From Patellaria atrata CBS 101060 (taxonomy: Eukaryota > Ascomycota > Dothideomycetes > Patellariales > Patellariaceae), in NCBI GenBank assembly GCA_010093705.1, contig MU006095.1, positions 1,058,315-1,122,314 on the forward strand: DNA of 64,000 bases, given 5' to 3'. Below the pieces are notes generated by a model. The model did no database searches, was not told the origin of the DNA, and worked only from the letters and a program-made list of their open reading frames with translations. Made by a program: the position numbers and the translations under genes. Positions 13,033-23,843 of the stretch are shown here, one piece after another (position 1 is the first letter of the stretch; each line of letters starts with the position of its first letter).

Positions 13033-14489
13033 ATTTAGTGATTGCTTTCCATACCTAAGTCACAATACATAGTGAAAGTCTGGTCTAATCTTCTATTACG
13101 TAAATTTTGGCTTGCAGGAGTGATTGTCAGCATTCATAGCTACACGCATAGTTCCGGTCTATCCCATCCCGCTACCACAATGGTATAGGCCATCTAGCTT
13201 CAATATCATAGTAAGGAAAGGAAAATGAGACTTTAGTCTTACGATCACCATTGCACCAGCATGGTCACTCTCTTGAAACTTTTCCATTTCTATCATCTAT
13301 GGACCATCTCAATTAAGCACACATTGAACCTCCACTCTCCTCTTTACATTTCCTTACCCCATCGAAAAGCATACATGCCGAAACAATCCTTCTGCTTCCC
13401 TTCCACATCAAAACACAGATAAAGCACCAAGAACCTACTTCATAAGCCAGATAAACCAGGCAAGAGCCGAAAACCTTCCTTCCTAATCCCATACCACACC
13501 TTCCCTCTCATACCGCGATCCCACCCCCCGCAGAACAGTCAAAGAAGCCTCTCTTATCCCGCCATCCCGCTCTCAGCCCTACCGGCTTTGCGGTATCACC
13601 GACAACCGACACAACCCCCCAACATGATTGGCCGTCCCAACGTCAAAGAACCGTAGACATTCGACGAAAAGTACAATTGCCTGTTCCGGTATGGTCGCTC
13701 TGTGAATTTCTATCGCGATATCTGAGGGATATCTGCGCTGTGATAGGGGGTCTGTAACGATGCTTTTGGTGTACGTGAAGTGGATTTTGGGTTGTGTGTC
13801 TACGGTAAGTTTCAGGTGGTTATCGTTTATTGTTATATTTTCTATTCATTATGGTTTGCGGTTTGGGGAGGTCTGTGGAGGGTATGGAGGGTATGAGCAA
13901 CAACGTCGACGGACGTGCGCAACTTTTCGCCCTTATTCAATCGGCTAAGATCGGGTTTTGGAGTGTCTTTTTTCCACTTTTGAGGGCAGGGTAAAGTTTT
14001 GAGGCTTGTTGATTCCGCTTCAATATTCAAAGGGGTTATGAAGGTGAAAAGAAAGCAGGAGATTTATAACGGTCCCATACCTCGTTGTTCTTATCCTTCA
14101 ATTGGACGGACTCGTTGCAGATACTTAACCACTACCATTGTGTAATTATTTGATTAATGCAACGGAGTAAGCCATAAGATAGAATCTGAATATCATAGAA
14201 TATGTCAAAGTGGGTAAAGCGATCGCTTCACCTGCAAATAATGCTCTGCCTCACGACCGACTTCATCCCCACAGCGACACGCTCATCCCGCTATCTCCCC
14301 AAAGCCAAAGCCATTCCTCGACACCCATCCTCAACAACAGCTTTCATTCATCTCGCGGAGAACGAAGCTTGAGTCTCTCCTTCCACCACGAATACGAATC
14401 ATTACACTCCTACGAATACTCTGATCCGCCATCATCCAACAATAGCAGTATCCACCTGAATACCAACGAGGCACATCCCGCTCCACACC

Positions 14490-15535
14490 TCAACCCAACC
14501 TCTTCCTCCTCATCTCCACAACCCTCTCCCGATCCCTCTCAAAACTATCCCTCAACCTCCTCTCCTCCTCCTTCCTCCTATCGCGACCCTGAAACTTATA
14601 AAACCCAAAGCCAGCCCGTTTCTTCTCCCTCTCCTCCATCTTCGCCTTCGCAGCCAGCGCCTCCTCCACCCTCGCCGGCCCGGTCCGCGCGCCGCGAGTC
14701 ACAGTAACGAAGCCATCCTTATCAGGTACACGAGACTGCGTGCGCGTGCGCGCGACGTGTTGCTCGTACGCCTGGAAAGTAGAGAGGTAGGCGTTCGTGA
14801 GTGCGAGAAGGGTGGATTTCGGGGGGTACGTGAGACGATGATTCGTCTCATAGCCTGTCCTCATTAGCCCCAAAACACCAACCCCACAGGTATGATCCCG
14901 TCGGGCATAAGTGAAAAAAAAAACATACGTCGCACACCTAAAGGCGGATCCCTATTCCCCTCTCCCCTTCCATCCTCGTCTGTCGTGCACGCCGACCCCG
15001 TCCATTCCACCCCCTTTCCCCGACCAGCCCTCCTGGCGCCTTTAAAACCCCTCTCCGCACCCGCGCGATCGAGGAAAACAACAACGCCGCAACTCCCGCT
15101 TTTCAGGATCTCGCGATCCCATACCCGGGGCAACTGTAACTGCCCCCAAAGCTCCTTATCAACGACAATCCCCTTCTCCTTCTCTTTCCCCTGCCCATCC
15201 CCCCGCTTCCGTTTCTTCCCTCGTTCCTCTTTCTCCTCTTCTCCGTCGACCTCAAGGTTGTCGAGCACACCCAGACTTCCCCGCCCGCAACGCAGACCCT
15301 CGAACTCGACTCTCTCCACGACGGCGGCTGAGTCGAGCGTTTTAAAGAGGCGCCGGAGATTGTGCTCCGTGGCGTCGATGGGGAGGTTGGCGAGGAAGAG
15401 GGAGCGCGCGGAGGAGCGTGTGGGTGTCGAGGGAGCGTGTGGGCGGACGTAGATGTGGTGGGTTGAGGGGTGTGGGTAGGAAGGGAGGGGTGGGAGGAGG
15501 ATGGGGAGAATTGTGTAGTCGGATAAGGGCGACAT
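14490..15535 (-). CDS. RRP7: ribosomal RNA-processing protein 7
   Basis: A small-subunit assembly factor acting in the nucleolus on 40S precursors. Exons 15535-14929 and 14854-14490 (minus) give about 323 residues. The N-terminal half has an RRM-like segment (RSLFLANLPIDATEHNLRRL). A Lys/Glu-rich insertion follows. Exon 2 has the RRP7 C-terminal domain: a helix ending in AYEQHVARTR, then VPDKDGFVTVTRG and the GFYKFQGRDRRKEEERRL motif near the end. The intron (gtatgtttttt..gacag, 74 nt) joins LGVR to RYETNHR, which fits the family. The final residues (EMRRKRLG) stop short of the basic-aromatic tail usual in the family; a further small exon cannot be excluded. Overlapping plus-strand open frames are shadows caused by GC-rich codons. 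Confidence 0.88.
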
Positions 15536-16126
15536 TATGGGGGAAGACGGACGTGAGAATGGAATGAGGTGATTTCGCTGCCGCTGTGATTTATTATAGT
15601 TATCGATGGGAGCTTTAGGAAAAGTTAGTCTGCGGTCGCAGTAAAGCTATGGTGGAGGGAAATTTTACGCGAGTGGACCTTGGCAAAGGATTTTAGGATG
15701 GTCAGGTTGGGTTGTCCTGTCAAATCCTCACTATTTTCATCGATTTCGGGATTTAGACACTTTGGAGAGCATGAAGATTCATTTGAAATGTGTATAATTG
15801 ATCTTGACTAGAACATATCATATCGTGAACCCAAGCAGACGGCACCCATGAAACCACAACCGTCCCCAGTTGAGCACCCAATCCGTATATGTCATTAACG
15901 AGTTCCGAGTAGATGTCCCACATACCCAAATGAAGGTACTTACCCAACTTACCGATCCTGTTGGTGTCGCTTTCCGTTTCCTCCGAGAGATGGTGTGCGT
16001 TGTGTTTGGCTTGATACAGTGGTATAGAATGAACATCCTGTAGTATCATGGCAAAATATTTCCAACACCAACACACTAGCCCTCCATTGCGCAAAAGCTC
16101 CCATCAAATTTACTTCAATGACCCCT
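15536..16126. other. intergenic between RRP7 and CDC20
   Basis: No gene supported. A 113-codon minus-strand frame at 15753-16094 resembles nothing known. This is the RRP7 promoter side and the CDC20 3' side. Confidence 0.45.
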
Positions 16127-18003
16127 TTAGCGAATAGTCATTTGCTTCACCATGCTAGCCTTCGCGGTGCTGCTTCCGTCCCTAGTGACGCCGGCAGACC
16201 CAGGCTTCTTTTCGAACAACTTCCAGAACTTTAGAGATTCGTCGGCAGCTAGTAGAAAGTTAGCAATATGTACAGGACTATATACGTCATATTAAGTAGA
16301 GGGAACATACCAGCAGTAGCAAGCATCTGTCCATCCGGACTCAGGCAGCTATGCAACACCCTGCTCTCATGCGCTGGGATCTCCACATTCTTGACCAAGG
16401 TAGGATAGCTCCAAATGCTGAGACTGTTATCCGGGAAACCGGAACTGCTGACGATCTCCTTATATCCTGTGCTCCATCTCAAGCTGGTAACCTGGCTGCC
16501 GGTATCAATGCTGTTAGTTCTGGCACCAGTGGTGGAGTTCCAGAAATGGATGTGACGGTCATGACTACCACCTCCAGTTGCTAAAAGGTTTGATTGCCAG
16601 GGGCACCAGGCGAGCGCTTTGACGGCAGCACGGTGGTTCGTCTTGGTGAACTTGGGAGCGCCGAGGCTGCGCGCGTCCCAAATGCAGACGAGATTGTCGT
16701 TGGCGCCAGTTGCAAGCTGGGCGCCGTCAGCTCTCCATTCCAAGCCGCAAACCTCGCCGGTGTGGGAAACCAGTTCCGCAACCTTGTGCTCAGCGATGCG
16801 GACATCGTGGTTAAAGACGAGACCGCTGCGAGCGCCGGTGGAGAGGATGTGCTTGTTCCATCCCATGACGCCAACCCGTGTGTCATGACCATACATGCTC
16901 CGAAGCTTGGTACCCTCTTCGACATCCCAGATTTGGACTTCACCAGTGCCGAGACCGACGCCAACGTATGCACCATCACCACTCCACTTGACAGACGAGA
17001 TGTATGTATCAGCACTGCACTCAAGGAGACTTGCAACGGTGCCAGATTCTGCTGACCATACGTAGACGGAACGCTCGAGTCCGATAGCGACTTGATTGCC
17101 AGAGGACCAATCCAATAAGTTGAGATAGTAGTCATCGACAAGACCTGGAGCATCAAGAACACGCTCTGGTGTAGAAAGAACCTTGCGGCGGAACTGGGCT
17201 GATTGACCGGCAGGTTTAAGAGGGCGGTTGTATTGGGACCTTAAGTCGATTGGTTTTGACGACTCCGGAGGAGCGGGCTTGAACGCAAGGATACGAGTAT
17301 TGAGAGAGATGTTGCAAGCTGAAGCTAATGATGTTTGGTAAGCTACAGCATCTGGTGCTGGCTTCTTGGTGATTGTATTGTCATCATCATCATTCAAAGA
17401 AAGACTCTCTAATGCAAGAGTGGCCTCGTCTTCAGCACCACGACCAATTTCGAACGCACTAGCAGAGGCAGCGTTGGCGAGGACGGTTGAACCTTCACCT
17501 GATGATGAGCTTGAGCTGGACTTTGGTCGAGTCTCCATGTCTAGCTTGCCTACACCAACATTGCAGATAGCCTCACTCGCAGCACGATTTGGAATGAATC
17601 GGTCAGCAGCGTTATATGCAATGCGTGTGCTTGTCTTGGTTGGTCGAGCGCGCACCGAGCCATCCTTTCGTGCTCTTGATGGTGTTTGCTTTGTGTTTCC
17701 AGTTCCCGTCAAGGTCCATTCGGATACACCAAGTTCTAGGCGCTTGGGTGTGTGTGATGGTCGAGCAATGTTTGACTTTGGTGAATCCCGGACATTTGTC
17801 TTTGATACCGATCGGGAGAATCGGGACGTGAAGTTATTGTGTATTGACTCATCCTTCGACACATTGATATCTTGGAATTGACGGGATGGTGTGCGTGGGG
17901 ATGGAGTTGATGGTGATAGAGCTATCCGACCGCCGGCGGTACGGGTAGAGAACAGACCTCCATGGCGACTCTTGACCGGAGTCAAGACTGCTGGGCTAGC
18001 CAT
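16127..18003 (-). CDS. CDC20: APC/C activator CDC20 (WD40)
   Basis: Recruits substrates to the anaphase-promoting complex and is the target of the spindle checkpoint. Exons 18003-16311 and 16248-16127 (minus) give about 604 residues. Seen in order: a disordered Ser/Pro-rich N-terminus; a C-box DRFIPNR (about residue 135); an NTRILAFKPAPP segment matching the KILxxxxxxP-type Mad2/APC-binding motif with Arg for Lys; then the Cdc20 signature DAPGLVDDYYLNLLDWSSGN; then WD40 repeats including HDRHIHFWNS. The second exon completes the last blade (AAADESLKFWKLFEKK) and ends in the Ile-Arg tail (MTIR) that docks on the APC/C. The DYYLNLLDWSS run favours CDC20 over CDH1. The intron is 62 nt (gtatgt..tag). 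Confidence 0.95.
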
Positions 18004-19097
18004 TGCTGTTCAATGCTGTAGTAGTATGTAAGTCTAGAGCGCATTGAAGGTTGGTTTGGTGTATTCTTTACTGATATGATTTTTTAATGTTTCCTGTAAA
18101 AGACGCTGTAATTAAAGATTAGTAGAAGATGCTCGCTGTAATAACCGCTGGAAAGAGTTCGCTGTACAAATGCACAATGGCTTTGATAAAGGTTTTCGGA
18201 TTGAAGAATGATTTTAGTCTTGTGGAGAGAGGAAGAGTGTTGGGAGAAGATGTGATGAGAGAGAGGAAGTTGAAAAAGTGAGTACACAAGTTGCGTTTTA
18301 AGGAAGTCTGTTGATCGTGTTGGCCAGGAGACGCACAGACGGCCAAGGGAGGGGGACCGAGCACCAAGCGGCCGGGCCGAGTTGGGCCGACTTTTCGGAG
18401 CTCGGACGGATGCACATACCACCAGCACGAGCCATATCCGAGAGCCTTGGCATGAAATTATCATTGAGGTTATTCTTCAAAAGGGCGTGAATTTTTTAGG
18501 TCATTTGCTTAGCGGCTAGGAATAAAAGAAAACTATATAATTATCTGAGATCTCCTCGAAAATTCTTCCAGATTGATGTGCGATGTGATATTCTTTTTTG
18601 ATATGGTGGTGGAAGTTCAGTTTCTGATGGAAGAACAGAAATGTGAACAAGCGGCGGAAATCTTCCGCGAAATGGGTGAGAACGTGATCTGTCTTGCTTC
18701 TTACCGATGTCAGTTGTCAGTTAGCAAAAGACATAGTCCATTACAGTAATACCGGTTGTTTTAATACCTGAAATCAATTTTCGTTTAAGCTGTCTGAGCC
18801 TGTCTCCCATCCCAAGTGAAGGGTTCCGTCTGTTGCCAACTTTAACAGACAGCACGTGAGTCGGCGCTTTCCCGTGTTTGGCCCTGAGCAGGAACAGGAA
18901 ATTCCCAGCCTCATCCACCGTAACCGACCACCTCAGTGACAACGACCTTTCAGCATTTGGTACCCTTTCGCTCATTTTGCTTTGCTATGATACAATTGCA
19001 ATCCTCCTGCGTGCTCTTATGTGAAATTCACCGTGATCGTGAATCTCACGTCATTCACTCATTTCAGCTGATCTAAAAGATAGTCTCAGCCCTACCA
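18004..19097. other. divergent promoter region CDC20 / kelch gene
   Basis: About 1.1 kb between two divergent genes. Several overlapping frames (18084-18480, and an 84-codon ATG frame 18975-18721 on the minus strand) match nothing known. The segment upstream of 18004 is C/T-rich on the CDC20 sense strand. Confidence 0.45.
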
Positions 19098-21360
19098 ATG
19101 GCACAGACCTCCACACCGTCTCACCCTAATTCCGTTCCTTACATATCTCATCCAGCATCTTCTTCTTCCACACCCCAGTCCTCTTCCTCCACGCACACGT
19201 ATCTAATGTCAACGAGTCCTGTTCGTCATCGAAGGCCCAGAAATGAGCTTGGCTACAAACCTTCAATCATCACTACCGTTGGGGCACGTCCAGCGTGTCT
19301 TGTCAATGCCTCGGTAACCTACGTCGGCAATGACCAGATATATGCCTTCGGAGGCTTTGATCAATTCACAGATGAAGGTAGATCTGCTCATTCTTCGTGC
19401 TCCTCTGCATTTGCTAACTGGCCGTAGTGTACAACCATGTCCTTCGTCTCAATTTGCAAACGAGACAATGGAGTCTCGTGGACAATTTTGGGGACATCCC
19501 TGGAGTCCGAATGGGTACGAGAGTTTTGGGGGAGCTAGAATCTTGGTCGAGATGCTGATAAATACAGGACACACCGCAAACCTTTGGCAGGGCGACAAAC
19601 TGCTCATCTACGGCGGGGAAAATGAACATCGCACGTACCTCTCAGACGTCATAATCTTCGATCTCAAAACCGCCCACTGGACACAACCAGAGCTTAGCGG
19701 ACCATTACCTAGAGGAAGAGCCCGCCATGCTACAGTAATCCATGATGAAAAATTGTACGTTTTAGGTGGAATGACAGGACAAGAAAGCTACGTCTTAGAT
19801 GATATCTGCTATCTAGATCTGAGAACTTGGACTTGGTCGAGGACTTGGAGGTTCGTCCCTAGGTATGATCACACATGCTGGATCTGGGATGGTAGAATTT
19901 GGGTGTTTGGTGGCCTGGGAGAGGACATGGAACGATCAAGCGAAATTTGGTGGTTGGACTTGAGAAATAGCCCAACCTCTGAAAGTCCATTATCATTTGG
20001 TACGGCAGATCGCACTGCCATGACCCATAGACCTCCCCGATCTTCCTACAATCAGCTTATACAATACCAATCATCCACTGGGTACACTGCGAACTCTAGT
20101 AGTGTGCAGGCGAACTCAAATCAGCTCGTCACACGTAATCCTCCGATTGCTCCTGGCTCGATCTCTTCGTTGAAATTTGTCTCCAGCCCTAACCTCCCAA
20201 TCCAGTCCCTAGGTACTCATTTTCATGTATTCTCTTCTGGTTGTCTGCTTGACTTTGTCACTCCCGCCACGGTAATAAGTTCATTTGAGACCAGTCTATC
20301 AGCTCTGGATCTCGATACTTTGCGGTGGTCTAAGCTCGCGGATGGAAGGGATCTCTTTGCACCTTCCTATCGTTGGCATTACTGTGCAATGGACGAGGAT
20401 TGTACAAGAGCTTGGCTTTTAGGTTGTGGAGAACCCAATGCAGGAACTGCTGCTGGATCGGAAGAATTCCTGAGCGATGTCTTACCGATCGATCTTCGGA
20501 AGTTGGGTCTTCTCGGAAACAAGCTCACTGCAGAATCCCGCCAAAGCAATCCGAAGCTACCTTCATCGGATGCACAACCTAGCTCACATCTTGCTGGTAT
20601 TGGAGCAGACTTGGCGCAGACCTTTGATCATCCCCCAGAAACTGGTAGTGGAGCAGACTTTATAGTTACGGCCGAAATGGAAGATAACGGGGATAATCAG
20701 GACACCAACAGCGAGATTCAAGAGTCGAGGCCGATTCACGTACACAAGTTGATCTTGCAGGCGCGCTGGCCGCATTTTGCTCGATTATACTCTTCTCAGA
20801 TGTTGGAATTTCACACGAAAAAGTTGCATATTCCGGAACCATATAGTGCAGTTAAGTGGTTCTTGTACTATCTGTACACCGATAGTATCGCTTCTCACCC
20901 AATCAACGGCCCATCCCTAGCAGACGTTGCTGGTATGCTAGTGATGGCCAACATCTACGACATGCAACGCCTTCGACTATTGTGTGTCAATAGACTCGGT
21001 AAAGAGCTCGATGTTGAGCATGCAGCCATCATCTGGGAAAGAGCTTCGACGGCTGGTGAAGAATGGCTCAAGAAGCGAGCTGCCAGCTTCGCAATGATAT
21101 ACTGGGGTCGTGTAGTCCGGACCAAGGGCTTCAAGAACTTATCGAAACCGAGTCTACTTGAATTCTGCGAGGAAGTAGACTCGGAAGGTAGGGTAGTAAC
21201 GGGAGAAGAGCTGGAAGCAATTGGCGGACTCGGTGGAAGCAAACTTGGCTGCACACCAAACAGGCTCCGCAAACGTAGCGCAAGTAATGCTGGCGTTTTG
21301 ACGATTGACGATAATGATGAGCTGGAAGACATGGAGGATGACGGAATGGAGTTGAATTAA
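19098..21360 (+). CDS. kelch-repeat and BTB domain protein
   Basis: Exons 19098-19377, 19428-19514 and 19568-21360 give about 719 residues. After a Ser/Thr-rich start come kelch repeats: YAFGGFDQF, LLIYGGENEHRTYLSDVIIF, LYVLGGMTGQESYVLDDICY and IWVFGGLGEDMERSSEIWWL. Later a BTB-like fold begins at IHVHKLILQARWPHFARLY and runs through WFLYYLYTDSI and a BACK-like helical part. The tail is acidic (ELEDMEDDGMELN). Both introns are short (50 and 53 nt) and phase-consistent (VR-MGHTANLW across the second). Fungal kelch/BTB proteins of this layout include the Ral2 group of S. pombe, implicated in Ras signalling; that orthology is a guess. Kelch propellers mediate protein contacts, so a scaffold or adaptor role is the safe reading. 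Confidence 0.85.
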
Positions 21361-22252
21361 TGGGTTGACGGTTTTTTCAAAAGCATTTTCGAGGCGTCAT
21401 GAGCAAGCATGGGATTAAGGGTCAGCATTAACGTGTAGGGTTTAACATGGAGTTCTGTCGACGTTCACAACATGACCATGGGGTTTCTGGAAGCTATGAG
21501 AATGACTTTTTCGGTGAGAGGAGGTTTGGTATGGCATCCGACGACTTGTTATGCACGCTCCATGCCTCGGAGAGCGTTTGCTTAGCAATCTGGAGAATTC
21601 GAAATAAACAGTACCTGATATCCTACGGCTTATCTGACAAGCATAATGCTGCTTTGGTATATTTGAACTCTATTCAGGGGTTATACTTTTTGAATATATG
21701 GTGGATTACGATGGCCGAGCTAATAGGATACATTGCAATATAGGAACTAGACAACACTTTGTTAGACGAGCTCAAGCCACTATATGAGGGTAGTTCGGTA
21801 GTAAGGGAAAGATAAAAAATAGAGAGAAAATATAAAGGATCAAGGTCGGAAACGTGGTGTTAAGGTAGGGGTAGCTTCACACCGAATATCCCGTCATTCT
21901 CTCCCGTCGTCCCCGCTTCACATCCCACTTCAAGACTTGACAACAGACGGAAAAATCACAATACTGCATAACACAACCTTCTCTTATTAGTTACCCATGT
22001 AGTAAGTATCCCCGTCTTTTGGACAAACTTCGGAACATCAACACATGTTTGCTATCTCGGTATGGTATGGAATAGGGAAATTCTTCCGCTCCGCGGTAGG
22101 CTTCCTACAAAAGTACTTTTAACTTTTTCCTTCTTCCTTTTTATAATTCAACTTTCACTTCACTCTTCAAGACTTCCTTTTCATATTATAGTCTTTCCTC
22201 TTTAACTTAAGCAAGCGTTCTTCGAGACTCCTTTGGTATTCATTGAACGGCC
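21361..22252. other. intergenic upstream of arabinitol dehydrogenase
   Basis: No gene supported. The frame at 21447-21743 lies in the presumed 3' UTR of the kelch gene. The last 150 bases (about 22100-22250) are strongly C/T-rich on the plus strand, typical of a fungal promoter or leader. Confidence 0.45.
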
Positions 22253-23429
22253 ATGTCAACAACAGTAACAACCATTACCAAGCCCACCAAGGCAAACATT
22301 GGTGTCTACACAAACCCAGAACATGACCTCTGGATCGCGCCCGCGGAACCGAGTCTTGAGACTCTAAGTAGTCCAGAGAACCTCAAACCCGGAGAAGTCA
22401 CAATCGCCATCAAAAGCACCGGGATCTGCGGGTACGCCCAAGTCCCCTCCCCAAACCACCTTCCGCAGCATAACTGAACCCATCCCCCACAGCTCAGACA
22501 TCCACTTCTGGCACGCCGGCTGCATAGGCCCCATGGTCGTCGAATCGACCCACATCCTCGGCCACGAATCCTCCGGCACGATCCTCGCCGCGCACCCCTC
22601 CGTCACCTCCCTCAAACCCGGCGACCGCGTCGCAATCGAACCCAACATCCCCTGCTTCACCTGTGAACCCTGCCTCACCGGCCGCTACAACGGCTGCGAA
22701 AACGTCGAGTTCCTCTCCACCCCGCCTGTCCCAGGCTTGCTGCGGCGCTACGTCAATCACCCCGCTGTCTGGTGCCACAAGATGCCGGCCAGCATGAGCT
22801 TCGAGGAAGGCGCGCTCCTGGAACCTCTGAGCGTCGCGCTCGCCGGCCTACAAAGAGCCAAAATGACCCTCGGCGACCCCGTACTCGTCTGCGGCGCCGG
22901 CCCCATCGGCCTCATCACACTCATCTGCTGCAAAGCCGCCGGCGCCGAACCGCTCGCCGTAACCGACATCGACGAAGGCCGCCTCAAGTTCGCCGCCTCC
23001 CTCGTCCCCGGCCTCCGAACCCACAAGGTCGACCCCACGCACAGCGCGCAGGCCTTCGCGTCCGCGATCTCCGCGCTCATGGAAGCCGTCGAGCCCGCGC
23101 TCGCGATGGAGTGCACTGGTGTCGAGAGCTCTATCGCTGGCGCCATCGAAGCCGTCAAGTTCGGCGGTAAGGTCTTCGTCATCGGCGTCGGCAAGAACGA
23201 GATCAAAATCCCCTTCATGCGGTGCAGTACCCGCGAGGTCGATCTGCAGTTTCAGTACCGCTATGCCAATACGTGGCCTAGGGCCATCAGGCTCGTTGCG
23301 GGCGGTGTGCTCGATTTGAAACCGCTGGTCACGCATCGATTTGGGTTGGAGGAGGCGGTCGAGGCGTTCAAGACCGCGGCGGATCCGAGGACGGGCGCGA
23401 TTAAGGTGCAGATACAGAGTTTGGATTAA
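22253..23429 (+). CDS. LAD1: L-arabinitol 4-dehydrogenase
   Basis: Zinc-dependent medium-chain dehydrogenase oxidising L-arabinitol to L-xylulose in fungal pentose catabolism, in the cytosol. Exons 22253-22431 and 22493-23429 give about 371 residues, normal for the family. Catalytic zinc ligands are visible: Cys59 (GICGSDIH, completed across the intron), His84 and Glu85 (LGHESSG). The structural zinc site has the usual spacing C-x2-C-x2-C-x7-C in [18 protein letters not shown]. The nucleotide fold is GAGPIGL with an acidic DIDEGR loop, indicating NAD rather than NADP. The [13 protein letters not shown] segment is typical of LAD and sorbitol/xylitol dehydrogenases. Xylitol or sorbitol dehydrogenase is the alternative; LAD is preferred on overall similarity. 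Codons are strongly C-ending, suggesting high expression. Confidence 0.88.
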
Positions 23430-23843
23430 ACGAGGGCGTGGATAAAGAACTGGGTATTAGTTGCAAGGGGAAAGATTAGGGGAGGGGGGTTTACTTAAAT
23501 CGGACATAACGATGCGAAATAGTCACGACGAGTCACCTAAGACGAATATAGACGCAACAAACATACATTAGAATTCCATTATCAAAGTATCTACTTGCAC
23601 ACATCTATGCTACTTGTACCTGAAAGCAGAAAACCTCAACACCACCCCCGTATCCGTAATCCGAAGCAGAATGTATCATTAAGCCCGTACGATCCACATC
23701 ACACCCGATCCCTCCGTGACCGGAACACCATGCACAGAAGGGAGGAGATATCAGACCGATCAAAGTAGCAAAGCACGCCGCGTACAAAACTCCTCTCAGT
23801 CCAGAAAGAAGTTCCTACTCCCAAGAAACGACCGATTACGCAC
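23430..23843. other. convergent 3' intergenic
   Basis: About 400 bases between the stops of the dehydrogenase and the Munc13-like gene. No gene seen. Confidence 0.5.

Larger units (their letters stand above)
11212..14489. other. gene-poor region with a SINE, CT repeat and GTAGT repeats
   Basis: About 3.3 kb without a supportable gene. A (TGTAG)n-like stretch with TAGTGTACTATATTGTACTG lies near 12001-12042, a CCT/CTT pyrimidine repeat at about 12711-12738, and a tRNA-derived SINE at about 12828-13032. The 219-codon open frame at 11345-12004 begins at GTG and has no in-frame ATG for over 100 codons, so it is not called as a gene. Confidence 0.55.

Noticed and set aside
14210-14707. 165-codon plus-strand frame rich in Ser/Pro
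   Set aside because: Antisense shadow of the second RRP7 exon and its flank; the same holds for 14892-15452.
15753-16094. 113-codon minus-strand frame between RRP7 and CDC20
   Set aside because: No recognisable motif; contains a CDC20 3' flank and no clear promoter or splice context.
18721-18975. 84-codon ATG frame on the minus strand upstream of the kelch gene
   Set aside because: Charged and protein-like at first sight, but too short and unmatched; left out without transcript evidence.
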